From: Balneolaceae bacterium ANBcel3 | GTDB taxonomy: Bacteria; Bacteroidota; Rhodothermia; Balneolales; Natronogracilivirgulaceae | Reading direction: 5' to 3' | NCBI GenBank assembly: GCA_030012235.1 | Contig: JASCXY010000005.1 | Coordinates: 1 to 44,520, forward strand | Length of the DNA: 44,520 bases | Part shown: positions 18,540 through 27,265 of the stretch, in pieces | Numbering within the stretch: position 1 is the stretch's first letter | Layout of the letters: each line of letters starts with the position of its first letter | Made by a program: the position numbers and the translations under genes | The notes under the pieces: generated by a model | What the model was told of the DNA's origin: nothing | Databases searched by the model: none | What the model saw: only the letters and a program-made list of their open reading frames with translations

Positions 18540-18570
18540 AAAAGCCCCCTCTCTGAGGGGGCTTTTTTTA
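18540..18570 (+). terminator. Rho-independent terminator after tRNA-Ser
   Basis: A perfect 9-bp stem AGCCCCCTC / GAGGGGGCT (18543-18551 with 18555-18563) with a three-base loop TCT, followed by a T tract. It should end transcription of the tRNA and any read-through from the ATP synthase operon. Confidence 0.95.
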
Positions 18571-18584
18571 TTTATGAATGCTAA

Positions 18585-20012
18585 ATGCTATTCTCTTATA
18601 TGAAAGATTCGCCGGTATGTATGCCAGTTATTATCGCTTTGTGCACCTTACTTGCTGTATATAAACCTCTGCAGGCTCAGGATACCATACGTGTTCATTT
18701 TGATGCATTTGTTGAACGGGCTATTGAACATTCTGCCCAATTAGAAGCTCGTCAAAAACAGGTTGCATTGGCAGAAAACAGAATTCGGGAAGCTCAGTCT
18801 CTTCGTGTATTGCCAAATCTCAACCTGACTACCGCGCACGGATTTGTGCCAGGGGTAAAATCACGAAATCCGGATCTGTCTCCGGGACAGTATTACCTGG
18901 ATCCCGATCTGGAGAACGATTGGGAAGATTGGGCCTTTTTTACCCAGGCAGAAATAAGCGGACTGCAGCCTATTTATACCTGGGGTGCCATATCAAATGC
19001 TATAAAAGCAGCAAGAAGTGGAGCCGATGTGGCCCGACATGAGTTTCATGTACAAAAAGAGAGTTTTAAAATTCAGCTTTTTGAGCTTTATCAATCTGCC
19101 ATACTTGTCAAGGAATTGGAACGCCTTGTTTCAGATGCCAAGTCTCAGTTAAATCAGGCAGAAAGAGAGCTGGAAAAAATGAGAGAAGAAGGAGATCCGT
19201 CTCTTGAAGAAAAAGATGTCTTTGAATTTTATATCTATAAGGAAGAGTTCCTGGCTCTTGAGCTGGAGGTTCAGCAAACCGCACTTTTTGTTCAAAGGGC
19301 ATGGAATGTCGTGCTGTCAGCTGGCAGAGATGAACTATTTTTGCCCAAAGAATCGTTTCTTGACCCTGTACCTGTACACATTCAGGATATAACGTTTTAT
19401 CAGAGCAGCGCCATAAATAACCGGCACGAACTTCGCGGTCTCTCGGCTGCACAGGAAGCTGCCCGTTATGGGGTTTCCATCGCCCGTTCTCAGTATTATC
19501 CCAGCATGTTTATGGGGCTCAGTGCCGGAATCGGATATACTCCAAACCGACCCCGGCAAACCAACCCGTTTATAAGAAATTCTACCAACTTCCAATCTGT
19601 CCGGGCAGGGATCGGTTTTCAACAGAATTTGAACTTTTTACAGATACGGAGCAACGTCCAGCGTTCTGAAATTCAATTAAGACAGTTGAGAGATTATGAA
19701 GATGCGGCTAAAGACGGAATCATGCTGGAAATCCACGATGCTTATATGGATGCAAAAATTGCAGAAGCTCGAAGAAGCAGTAAAAATAATGCGCTTCGAA
19801 TCAGCAATGAATGGCTTCGAACGGAACAGATTGATTTTGATATTGGTTTTGGTGATATAAAAAACCTGGTAGACGCCGTTAAAAAGAAAATGGAACTCGA
19901 GTTTGAAGTAACACAGTTAACCTATGACTACAACTTGAAACTCGCCAACCTTTACCACCAGGCTGGATTGAAGTTGCAGGAGCTCATTACTACTGCAACA
20001 AATAAAGATTAA
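18585..20012 (+). CDS. TolC-family outer-membrane efflux protein
   Basis: 475 residues with an N-terminal signal peptide ending near LQAQ, then the tandem outer-membrane-efflux repeats: long amphipathic helices (~40-80, 150-250, 370-470) and beta segments (~90-130, ~310-345). The repeated tyrosine/glycine strand FMGLSAGIGYTPNRPRQTN, and DYNLKLANLYHQAGLKLQEL near the C-terminus, are typical. TolC-like proteins form outer-membrane channels for export or lipid trafficking systems. ATG at 18585 was taken; ATG at 18600 gives a shorter, equally good signal peptide. The MlaC-like gene follows after 58 bases, so they probably share a transcript. No inner-membrane pump is nearby. Confidence 0.9.
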   Translation: MLFSYMKDSPVCMPVIIALCTLLAVYKPLQAQDTIRVHFDAFVERAIEHSAQLEARQKQVALAENRIREAQSLRVLPNLNLTTAHGFVPGVKSRNPDLSPGQYYLDPDLENDWEDWAFFTQAEISGLQPIYTWGAISNAIKAARSGADVARHEFHVQKESFKIQLFELYQSAILVKELERLVSDAKSQLNQAERELEKMREEGDPSLEEKDVFEFYIYKEEFLALELEVQQTALFVQRAWNVVLSAGRDELFLPKESFLDPVPVHIQDITFYQSSAINNRHELRGLSAAQEAARYGVSIARSQYYPSMFMGLSAGIGYTPNRPRQTNPFIRNSTNFQSVRAGIGFQQNLNFLQIRSNVQRSEIQLRQLRDYEDAAKDGIMLEIHDAYMDAKIAEARRSSKNNALRISNEWLRTEQIDFDIGFGDIKNLVDAVKKKMELEFEVTQLTYDYNLKLANLYHQAGLKLQELITTATNKD

Positions 20013-20070
20013 AAACGTTAGATCTGTATTAAGTACATGAACAGGATCATCTTCTGAAAGACGTAAAATA

Positions 20071-20661
20071 ATGAGTAAACTATTTTTAATACTTTTTCTT
20101 TTTTTGGCTGGAACCACAAGTGAACTCGCTTTCGCTCAATCTCCGGAGCAGGAAGTTCGAAGTATTCTTGAAGAAAGAGACCGGCAAATAAAAGATCTGC
20201 TTGGTGATCGAAACAGTGACTACACCGAAGAACAAAGGGAAAAACTCCGTGGGATTGTAAATGATATGATGGATTATAAGTCCATGGGAAAGTATGCCCT
20301 GGATGCTACCTATCAGGAGCTTACAAGAGAGGAACAAGAAGAGTTTATCGATCTTTTTTCTAAAATTATCAGAGATCAGTCTTTACAGCAACTGGATATT
20401 TATCGTGCAGAAGTTATCTATGACCAAATTACCGTTGATGAAAATAGGGCAAAGGTAACAACAACAGCTATTTTGGATAACAATCGTGTTCCTGTCTTAT
20501 ACCGAATGGAACAGATGGATGGCGAATGGGTAATCATTGATATGTCTGTTGATAATGCATGGACGGCAGAATCATACCGACGGTCTTTTCAGAATATTAT
20601 TCGCAGACGCGGTTTTGATGCACTTATGGAGAATCTGCGAAGACGTGCAGGACAAGTATAA
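20071..20661 (+). CDS. MlaC/Ttg2D-family periplasmic phospholipid-binding protein
   Basis: 196 residues with a signal peptide ending near LAFAQ. The mature protein has the family pattern: an N-terminal helix (EQEVRSILEERDRQIKDLL), the segment DMMDYKSMGKYALDATYQEL resembling the MlaC 'D...R...LG..W..LT..Q' block, and EQMDGEWVIIDMSVDNAW near the C-terminal beta sheet. MlaC shuttles phospholipid between the outer-membrane MlaA complex and the inner-membrane MlaFEDB transporter. MlaD, MlaE and MlaF genes are absent from the window, so they would have to be elsewhere. Association with a TolC-like gene is a recurring but poorly explained arrangement. Confidence 0.85.
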   Translation: MSKLFLILFLFLAGTTSELAFAQSPEQEVRSILEERDRQIKDLLGDRNSDYTEEQREKLRGIVNDMMDYKSMGKYALDATYQELTREEQEEFIDLFSKIIRDQSLQQLDIYRAEVIYDQITVDENRAKVTTTAILDNNRVPVLYRMEQMDGEWVIIDMSVDNAWTAESYRRSFQNIIRRRGFDALMENLRRRAGQV

Positions 20662-20846
20662 GCAGAAAGACCTGCAGCGCTGAAGGTACCTTTAATTGTT
20701 TATTACAGAGACAAAGAAAAAGCGTAAGGAACAGTATAGAAATATGACAGAGTGTGCTGTTATCACAGCTTGAGAGTGAGTAAGGGTTTCTAAAAGTACG
20801 ATAACCCACAGAAAAGAATGAAAAAGCAAGCGAACATACACCCTGG

Positions 20847-21740
20847 TTAACTTGCCGTATCAAATAACCCTAGTGCCTGAGTTTCACGTAAATACATCTG
20901 AACGTGCTCTTTTTCTTTTTGGGTAAGGCGAAACTGAGGATGATAACTCAAGTTTTTTCCGGTGCTTTTTAACAACGTATACCAAAACAGATTTACCGGG
21001 GTTTTTCGGAGGCCGGAGTAGAACATCCTGAGCGCCTTCGATTTTGGTTGGACCTTCATGTGGCGAATCAAATAGGAAGCGTAGGAGTGATCCAGTCGTT
21101 TATAAAGGTGCTCTTTCCAAAGAGAAAGAAAATGACGGTATGGATTCCGTTTGCGATCAGAAAAAAAGAAAGCCGGATTGTTTTTAAACATGATCCCCGG
21201 AGCATACCCACCTATTGGAGCATGCACATAAGGTTGATGAAAATGCTCGGGATGGTCAAGGTGATACAAGGTGGATCCAAACCAGCACATATCACACCCG
21301 TCTGAAAGTACCTGAGCTTGCTTTTCCAGGCGCTCAGAGTGGCTCCATTCGTTTTCGTTGAAAAGTGCGACAAACTGTCCGCGTGCTTTCTGAAGGCCGT
21401 AATTCAGCAGAGATATGGTATCTCCGGGTTCTATTTTGGTTTTATGGTGTTCATACATTCCAGGATGCAGGTCCTCCAGCAAAGGGGACAGGTCCTCGTT
21501 TCCTCCCTGTACAAGAATCAATACTTTGTTAAACCAGGTTTGGTTCTGAAAGCAAAGTATGGAGCGTGCTGTTTGAGCATGATTTATCGAAGCAGGAAGA
21601 ATACAGCTGATTTGTCCTGGTTCATGTTGCATGATGAAACGGTTTGGAGTTTGATAAGAGTTCCGATCCGGTACCTGATGGTATTGCCGGGGTCTTATTT
21701 TATATAGGGTAAAGAGACATAAATTCCAATACCTTATCAT
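20847..21740 (-). CDS. GT2-like protein with a degraded catalytic DxD motif
   Basis: 297 residues. From about residue 43 it follows the GT2 pattern (ISCILPASINHAQTARSIL, then GQFVALFNENEWSHSERLEK), but the usual DxDD triplet is NENE at 128-131, and the earlier DDGS motif is replaced by QGGNED. It may be inactive or use other residues. The first 36 residues look unlike a GT2 start; Met37 (start at 21632) is a credible alternative and would leave a 108-base leader including the hairpin at 21741-21775. It is transcribed alone, divergent from the TagF-like gene. There is no signal peptide or clear membrane helix. Confidence 0.75.
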   Translation of the reverse strand: MIRYWNLCLFTLYKIRPRQYHQVPDRNSYQTPNRFIMQHEPGQISCILPASINHAQTARSILCFQNQTWFNKVLILVQGGNEDLSPLLEDLHPGMYEHHKTKIEPGDTISLLNYGLQKARGQFVALFNENEWSHSERLEKQAQVLSDGCDMCWFGSTLYHLDHPEHFHQPYVHAPIGGYAPGIMFKNNPAFFFSDRKRNPYRHFLSLWKEHLYKRLDHSYASYLIRHMKVQPKSKALRMFYSGLRKTPVNLFWYTLLKSTGKNLSYHPQFRLTQKEKEHVQMYLRETQALGLFDTAS

Positions 21741-21775
21741 AAAAAGAGTAAAAACTGTTTTTACACTCTTTTTTT
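21741..21775. repeat. AT-rich hairpin abutting the GT2-like gene start
   Basis: GTAAAAA (21748-21754) pairs perfectly with TTTTTAC (21758-21764) around a CTG loop. A second set, AAAAAGA (21741-21747) with TCTTTTT (21767-21773), extends the stem after a two-base bulge. On the minus strand it would end directly at the ATG at 21740 and could hide the translation start; on the plus strand it has a T tract but lies over 1 kb from the nearest upstream plus-strand gene. Confidence 0.6.
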
Positions 21776-21968
21776 ATGAAAAAGAATGATACTTTTTAAC
21801 CGGAGAAACTTCGGATTATTTTGTTTTAACAGAGAACGAATGTATATGAACCTTTCTATATAAAAGAAACGGTTGGTATGGGCTTGAAAAGGTCTGTGTT
21901 CTGCAGGGCTTGTCTTTTTCAATCTATGTTGCAAAGTGTGATATTTTAATATGTTAGCCAGATAAACC

Positions 21969-23132
21969 ATGAAAATATTAGTGTATGCCACATCTTTAGG
22001 GGCAGACTTGCTTTCAATGGTTCGCTTTCTGGAAGCCAGACAGAATGTTGAAATTAAAATTCTGGTAAATAATCCGGAATTGATCATGAAAGAGCCTATG
22101 CTCAGAATCTGGCCTCTTAAAAGTGAATTGATCTCCCGGACGTTTCTACGTTCATTTATTGGAGTACGTGGGTTTAAGCCGGATATTACCATCATGGATA
22201 ATCATCTGCCCTATAGGAAAACCTCTCCTAAAGCATTGATTTTGTGGCATGGGTTTGGGTGGAAAGGCCCGAATGATGTGGAAGAGTTTAAATGGCTTCA
22301 CAAACAAATTAAAAGCAACTGGGGGGATGCTATGCAGCCCAATCCCCATTTTGTGTGGCAATGTTTCGGTCCATGGGACTTTGAACACCGAACCCAGGTG
22401 AGCGGTTTTCATCCTGATAATTGCAGAGTTCTGGGAGCAGCCAGCCATGATGAACTTATCCATCCATTTGACAAATCACTTGCAGCTGAATATTATCCCT
22501 TCGATATTCAAAGCCGAAAAAATGTACTCATAGCGCCGACCTGGCACTATGGAGAAGTGTTTTCACACTGGGGAGGCGACCGGAAAGTCCTGACAAACAT
22601 GATTCAGCAACTTGGGGAAAAGGACGCGAATATCATCTTGCGCCTTCATGATTCTTTTCGTTTTGAGAAGAGCTATGTAAAGTGGCTGAAATCGTTAGAA
22701 AAAGAGCATCCCAACCTGTTATTGAAATTTAAAGATGTATATCCGGATAATTATCTGGATATCAAAGTATCTGACTTGCTGATCACTAACTTCAGCAGCA
22801 TAGCCAACTTATTTTATGCTACAGGAAAGCCTGCGATTCACGTTTATCCGGTAACAAGTGCAGACGAAGCTTTTTTATGGAGAAAACAAACGCTTATTGG
22901 ACAGCGAATGAAGGAAATACCCAGCGCCAGATACATTTGGAAGTTGCCCCCTGAAGAGAATGGTGGCTGGATGGCGAAGAATGAGAAAGAGTTACTTGAT
23001 ATGACTAATATCGCTTTAAACGATGAAACATGTTGTGCAAATGAAAGCCGGTCGTTTCTGGACAAACACATGCTTGGCGCTGACGGAAAAAACAGAGAAC
23101 GGATCTGGAAAGTGATGCAGGAAATGTTTTAG
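21969..23132 (+). CDS. TagF-like CDP-glycerol/CDP-alditol phosphotransferase
   Basis: A 387-residue GT-B-like protein. The C-terminal half carries the CDP-glycerol:poly(glycerophosphate) glycerophosphotransferase (PF04464) signatures: LIAPTWHYGE (~177-186), ILRLHDSFRF (~216-225), and VSDLLITNFSSIANLFYATG (~267-286). The N-terminus, MKILVYATSLGADLLSMVRF, is a Rossmann-like start. Relatives transfer glycerol-, ribitol- or other alditol-phosphates from CDP donors to cell-surface polymers; in Gram-negatives they modify capsule or O-antigen. It has no membrane helix. It is a monocistronic plus-strand gene, divergent from the GT2-like gene. A gene for CDP-glycerol synthesis is not present, but a CDP-inositol-forming enzyme lies 8 kb downstream. 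Confidence 0.85.
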   Translation: MKILVYATSLGADLLSMVRFLEARQNVEIKILVNNPELIMKEPMLRIWPLKSELISRTFLRSFIGVRGFKPDITIMDNHLPYRKTSPKALILWHGFGWKGPNDVEEFKWLHKQIKSNWGDAMQPNPHFVWQCFGPWDFEHRTQVSGFHPDNCRVLGAASHDELIHPFDKSLAAEYYPFDIQSRKNVLIAPTWHYGEVFSHWGGDRKVLTNMIQQLGEKDANIILRLHDSFRFEKSYVKWLKSLEKEHPNLLLKFKDVYPDNYLDIKVSDLLITNFSSIANLFYATGKPAIHVYPVTSADEAFLWRKQTLIGQRMKEIPSARYIWKLPPEENGGWMAKNEKELLDMTNIALNDETCCANESRSFLDKHMLGADGKNRERIWKVMQEMF

Positions 23133-23442
23133 TGAGAGACGACGAGAAGCAAACTAAAACAGATCAAAGGATAAACGAAATGAGCTGGCCTGCTTGTTCA
23201 TACAACAAAAAGGGAGACATACTTTGACAGTCGAAAGAAAAAGGAAAAACGCTTGAAAGCTGAGAGTGGAGCCTGAGTATGGTCGTGTAAAAAATGGGCT
23301 ATACATTACACCGAGCATAATGATGACTATTCTGAAATACGATATAAGTATTTCTGTAATCCGTTAAGTACCCGTTACGGGTATTTAAAAGTATGTACTA
23401 AAAGCGAAGAATTTTTATGCGTTTGGTGGATATGCTTTCGTA
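23133..23442. other. Intergenic region between convergent TagF-like and GT4 genes
   Basis: 310 bases without a convincing coding frame. It holds a small perfect hairpin, TACCCG-TTA-CGGGTA at 23369-23383, followed by an AT-rich run; this could be a weak terminator for the TagF-like gene but lacks a proper T tract. No tRNA, repeat array or conserved RNA was recognised. Confidence 0.5.
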
Positions 23443-24522
23443 TTATGATGTCTTTTTAAGTGCGCGGAAAAGGAGCATCATATCGCGAAGGGCACGGGAA
23501 GAGGATGTGTGGTTCCAGCGTTCCTGAGCGTATTTACGAGCATTCTTTGAGAGTGCTTTTAAACGTATTTCATCGGATAAGAGGGCTTGAATTTCAGTAG
23601 CAAATCCCTTTTTAGAAACGCGGAGTCCGATTTCTTCCGGAATAACATCTTCATGAATGACCTTTTTGAAAGCAACCGGGGGGATGCCGCAGGAAGATGC
23701 TTCGGCAATCACGCAAGGGAAATGATCCCCGAGGCCGGTATGGAAAAACAGTCGCCCTTTGTTTAAGTAGTCAGGCACTTCATGGTGCGGGATGGTACCA
23801 AACCATGTGATCTTGGGGTAGTTGTTTTTAAACGTTTCATACATGGGTCCACCACCGATTACTCCGATTTTCAGATGGTGTGATAACCGGAACAGGGCGT
23901 CATAATTCTTATTGTTAGGCAAAAGACGACCCATAGCAATGACATCAAACTCTTTTTTTATTCCTGAATCGGGAGAAAAGTGTCGGGTGTCAACCGATTT
24001 TTCAAGATGGATTAACTTCTCTTCATCTATAACAGGACGCCAAAAGCGCAGGCCCCTGGTGGAAAGCTGTTTTTTCTGCCCTTCCGTTTCATAGAGAATG
24101 GCAAATGCATGTTTAAGAAAGGGATGATACCATATACCATCAAGGATAACTGCAAAAGGAATGTTATTTGGTATTAAAACTTCCCGAATTAATTGAAGTC
24201 CGACTCCTCCGTCCGCTCCTTTGATTACAAAGAATGAGGCTGCTTCTTTTTTTGCCGCTTCGCAGAGTTCGCGTGATGTATGTTCCCTGGATTTTGAAGA
24301 GTTCTTGTCTGCTTCGAAAATTCGTACAGGTAGGGATGGCAGGTCATCATATTGCCACTCTGTTTCAAGAGGAACGTTACCGGCAGCCCACAGGCTGGAT
24401 GGGTATCCTTTTTGAATACATAAAGCGGGCATCCACTTATCCCTGTTTGCGAGATCAGGGAAGTCCTTTTCTTCAGTCAGATCGTGGTAAACAGGATAGG
24501 ATTGAACAAAAATGATATTCAT
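23443..24522 (-). CDS. Family 4 glycosyltransferase
   Basis: 359 residues with a GT-B fold. The N-terminus (MNIIFVQSYPVYHDLTE) is followed by the hinge and donor-binding half with FDVIAMGRLLPNNKNYDALF (~190-209), IGVIGGGPMYETFK (~221-234), WFGTIPHHEVPDYL and the DHFPCVIAEASSCGIPPVA region (~273-291), in which E281 is in the position of the GT4 carboxylate. The second glutamate of the canonical E-x7-E pair is not obvious. It is monocistronic on the minus strand, facing the TagF-like gene, with a long leader upstream. Acceptor and donor are unknown; the context suggests surface glycan synthesis. Confidence 0.88.
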   Translation of the reverse strand: MNIIFVQSYPVYHDLTEEKDFPDLANRDKWMPALCIQKGYPSSLWAAGNVPLETEWQYDDLPSLPVRIFEADKNSSKSREHTSRELCEAAKKEAASFFVIKGADGGVGLQLIREVLIPNNIPFAVILDGIWYHPFLKHAFAILYETEGQKKQLSTRGLRFWRPVIDEEKLIHLEKSVDTRHFSPDSGIKKEFDVIAMGRLLPNNKNYDALFRLSHHLKIGVIGGGPMYETFKNNYPKITWFGTIPHHEVPDYLNKGRLFFHTGLGDHFPCVIAEASSCGIPPVAFKKVIHEDVIPEEIGLRVSKKGFATEIQALLSDEIRLKALSKNARKYAQERWNHTSSSRALRDMMLLFRALKKTS

Positions 24523-25093
24523 TATTTCGGGATATTTTTGAAAATAGGGAAAAATACTCGGGTACTTTAATATATAAATCTAATACTTCACGAACCTGCG
24601 GGAAAGACGAAAACGTGGATGTCCGGACAGATTACCCCGTAGGTTTCGGTAATATATGAAAAGAGACCGATTGATAGGTGAATTTCAGATTCAACGAATA
24701 AATTGTGTTTTATTCCAGGTGTTGTTTCCGTGAAAATAACGGATAAAGAGTTCGGCATTTTCGGAAGGGAGTTGTTTATAGCGTTTTTTTCAGCTTTTCA
24801 AATACTCGTTATCTTCGGAACGCCTGTAATCCGGATAGCGGAACGATGATGCATCTCATAGATGCATGTGTACTCTTCCGAATACTATGGAATCCGGCTC
24901 ACTAATCAAATAGTCAATATGTAATATTACGGAAATGATACGTGGTGATTTTCTTTAAGCCAAAATCTGGACTGTTCCAGGATAAAAGGTGTGTATTGAT
25001 TTTCAATTGGCCTAAAGTCCATACATTCAAACTCAACCTTCGGACTTCAGGTTAGCTACCTGTTACCTTCTTTTTATCGAAAAAAGCTTTTTT
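24523..25093. other. Long intergenic region upstream of the GT4 gene
   Basis: 571 bases with no credible protein-coding frame. It contains the nested inverted repeat at 24831-24897 and, next to the stop of the LPG-synthase-like gene, the 14-base palindrome of six A, GC and six T at 25080-25093, which may end that transcript. The remainder should hold the promoter of the leftward GT4 gene. No transposase, tRNA or CRISPR unit was seen. Confidence 0.5.
24831..24897. repeat. Nested three-block imperfect inverted repeat
   Basis: Three blocks pair in order around a CAT loop: CCGGAT (24831-24836) with ATCCGG (24892-24897), CGGAA (24839-24843) with TTCCG (24876-24880), and ATGCATCT (24849-24856) with AGATGCAT (24860-24867). 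Nineteen base pairs in 67 bases could form a bulged hairpin in RNA or a cruciform. Its flanks are not target-site duplications. Confidence 0.55.
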
Positions 25094-26080
25094 CTATTCT
25101 TTATTCACGGGAACGGGATCTTTAGAGTAATAGGAAATAATCAAAAATAACAACAAGTTAGATCCTTTTTTTAAAGCACTTGTTACCAGTAGCATTCCCG
25201 CAACACCAGCGGTAGAAACGGTAAGATACCTGGATAATTCTATCCCTGCCCATAAAAAAACCAAATCCCGGCTTGGAATAAATGGAATACGATTTATGAT
25301 GATAATCAGAGCAACGAGCAAAAACCATTCGTTTATCGGGATTAATGGAAATACAATAGACCATTGCAGTATTAATAATCCATGATGAAGAATAAAACGA
25401 GAGAAATAGATGGAAAAAATCAGAGAAGCTTTTTTAAGGCTGAGTGAAAAAAGATACTTCCGGAACTGGAAAAGAAGTGCTCCGACTATTACAAATAAAA
25501 CCAGAAAGAAAAGAAGGTAAAGTATATTCAGATGGTCAAAAAAAATATCAGGGTCTAAAATTCCCAAAAATAATAGAAGACCTACCAGTAGAAAGGCAAC
25601 TATATTGGAGGTTATTGAAGAGAGGATCGAATTATCCCGAATGTCAGCGAGTATATTCAGGTCTTTTTTGTCAAGTTGCTTTCTTCCCCAAGTGAACAGG
25701 TGCAGCTCACCGGAATACCCCATAACCTCTTCGTTGTAAACCTTTTTTATGATCATTGTTTTAAAAAGGTCGAACTTCTTTAATGGCCACACTTGACGGT
25801 AAACCATAACTTCTGCTATTGGGAGGGTCAGGTACAGAATAATAAAAAGGACATAAAAAAGAGGCTGTCCCGGAAGAGATTGCAAAACTTCATTCCATCC
25901 AATTTTATAAAGATTATAAATAATGAGGGCAATAATAAAAGCCAACAATCCTTTTCGAAAATAAGAAATGGATTTTTTCACATTTGGATGATCGGCATAT
26001 CGGGCTTTGAGACCCTTGATCCTTTCTCGTAAAAGGGAAATAAGAGGCCGGTTTTCTCTTTGCGGATGTAGCTTATTCAA
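25094..26080 (-). CDS. Polytopic membrane protein, LPG-synthase-TM/UPF0104-like
   Basis: 328 residues: a basic cytoplasmic N-terminus (~40 residues), then about eight hydrophobic helices. The LPG_synthase_TM-like (PF03706) hallmark here is the GYSGELHLFTWGR segment (~122-134) after helix 3, with a charged KKVYNEE stretch before it and a late RIPFIPSRDLVFLWAG segment. Related proteins are flippase-like or accessory membrane proteins in envelope lipid and glycan pathways; the catalytic LPG synthetase domain is absent. The gene starts inside the end of the Stealth phosphotransferase gene (eight-base overlap), which ties the two functionally. It is visibly AT-rich compared with the ATP synthase block. 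The exact activity is unknown. Confidence 0.75.
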   Translation of the reverse strand: MNKLHPQRENRPLISLLRERIKGLKARYADHPNVKKSISYFRKGLLAFIIALIIYNLYKIGWNEVLQSLPGQPLFYVLFIILYLTLPIAEVMVYRQVWPLKKFDLFKTMIIKKVYNEEVMGYSGELHLFTWGRKQLDKKDLNILADIRDNSILSSITSNIVAFLLVGLLLFLGILDPDIFFDHLNILYLLFFLVLFVIVGALLFQFRKYLFSLSLKKASLIFSIYFSRFILHHGLLILQWSIVFPLIPINEWFLLVALIIIINRIPFIPSRDLVFLWAGIELSRYLTVSTAGVAGMLLVTSALKKGSNLLLFLIISYYSKDPVPVNKE

Positions 26081-27068
26081 AATACCCCTTAATTTGGTCT
26101 AAATATTTTTTTCTAATTCTTTCGGCGCCCTGCAAACACAAAAAGTGGACTTTTTTCTTTTTCATTTTATTTAATTTCCACCGGATAGTAACGAAGAAAT
26201 CCATTTCTCCATGGATCATTATGGCATTGGAATCATCTTCCAATAGTGCATTTTGATTTTTAATTTCAAGATGATGAGCCAGGAAAACAGCAGAAAACTG
26301 GTCTGTATTTCTGAATTTGTAGACTATATTCTTCTCAAAGGCATCGACATTAGCCTCAAAAAAATGTTTAAGTGTTGCTGTTCGTATTGGATGGGGCACA
26401 TGGGGAGAAAGAAAATATTTTTTTTTAAAGCCGGCTAAACATGCAGAGCGCATTTGTTGAAGCAGGTGCATGGATCGGGTAATCCCGAGTATGTTTTTGG
26501 AAATGTAATTAAAAAGATTATTTAACTTCATTCGAAATAAACCATAATGCCTCATTTTGGCCCATCTTCCACGTAAAACCGGTTTGCCCTCCTTAAAAAA
26601 ATCATGTGGTTCCACAGGTTGAACAAGAAAGAAATCGTCGTTAAAATAAATAAATGAAGGTGCCAGATCCGGAATTCTCCAAAGAGCAGTTTCTATCGTT
26701 CGTGCATTAAATGTCGGAAGTACTTGTTCATAAGATTCAAACAGTGTGGTGTGATCAACTATTGAAATCCGAAGCTTTTTTTGCATTTCAGGAGTTAAAA
26801 ACGATGGCACCTGATCGTCTGTAATTAAATGAATCTTCCTTACCCAGGGTGCATATTTATGAATAGATTGAAGGCAACAGTATATTTCACCATTATCCAA
26901 AAAGCGGGTTTTGTCTTTTCCGGTTAACAGGTCGTTTTCTTTAACTTCTTCACTTCCATTAAAATAACGGTTTCTTTTCTCTATATATCGCTCTTCATTG
27001 CCATCTACCCAAGTAATAACGATATCAATATCCGGTGAAGATGTTTTTGATGTGTCAAAATCTTTCAT
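26073..27068 (-). CDS. Stealth-family sugar-phosphate transferase (capsule phosphotransferase)
   Basis: 331 residues with the conserved Stealth regions in order: CR1, IDIVITWVDGNEERY (residues ~14-28); CR2, NGEIYCCLQSIHKYAPWVRK (~59-78) through FNARTIETALWRIPDL to YFNDDFFL (141-148, NDD at 143-145); then a shorter CR3 near PHVPHPI (~222-228). Stealth proteins (for example capsule phosphotransferases of Neisseria and GlcNAc-1-phosphotransferases) transfer hexose-1-phosphate from a nucleotide sugar to a glycan acceptor, giving phosphodiester-linked polymers. The protein is cytoplasmic with no membrane helix. It is the upstream gene of an overlapping two-gene operon with the LPG-synthase-TM-like membrane protein. 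The donor sugar is unknown. Confidence 0.93.
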   Translation of the reverse strand: MKDFDTSKTSSPDIDIVITWVDGNEERYIEKRNRYFNGSEEVKENDLLTGKDKTRFLDNGEIYCCLQSIHKYAPWVRKIHLITDDQVPSFLTPEMQKKLRISIVDHTTLFESYEQVLPTFNARTIETALWRIPDLAPSFIYFNDDFFLVQPVEPHDFFKEGKPVLRGRWAKMRHYGLFRMKLNNLFNYISKNILGITRSMHLLQQMRSACLAGFKKKYFLSPHVPHPIRTATLKHFFEANVDAFEKNIVYKFRNTDQFSAVFLAHHLEIKNQNALLEDDSNAIMIHGEMDFFVTIRWKLNKMKKKKVHFLCLQGAERIRKKYLDQIKGYFE

Positions 27069-27265
27069 ACAAATTTATGTCGGGATGGATAAGCTTTTTG
27101 GTAAATCATTTGAAATAACGGGTAAAGATATCGTATATATAAATACACTTTAGTTAAATGCAAACAACCTAAATCAAGAGAACAAGATAAAGATTGTAAG
27201 CTTTTTTTTCAGGTTGGCCATTATGTTCGTAACTTTTGCATATCCTGTGGCAGTAGGAGTATTTT

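Noticed and set aside
21761-22195. 144-codon minus-strand frame
   Set aside because: Half of it is antisense to the TagF-like gene, which has clear family motifs; the translation resembles nothing.
23369-23383. Perfect TACCCG-TTA-CGGGTA hairpin
   Set aside because: Six-bp arms with a fixed three-base loop are expected about ten times by chance in a window this size; no T tract follows.
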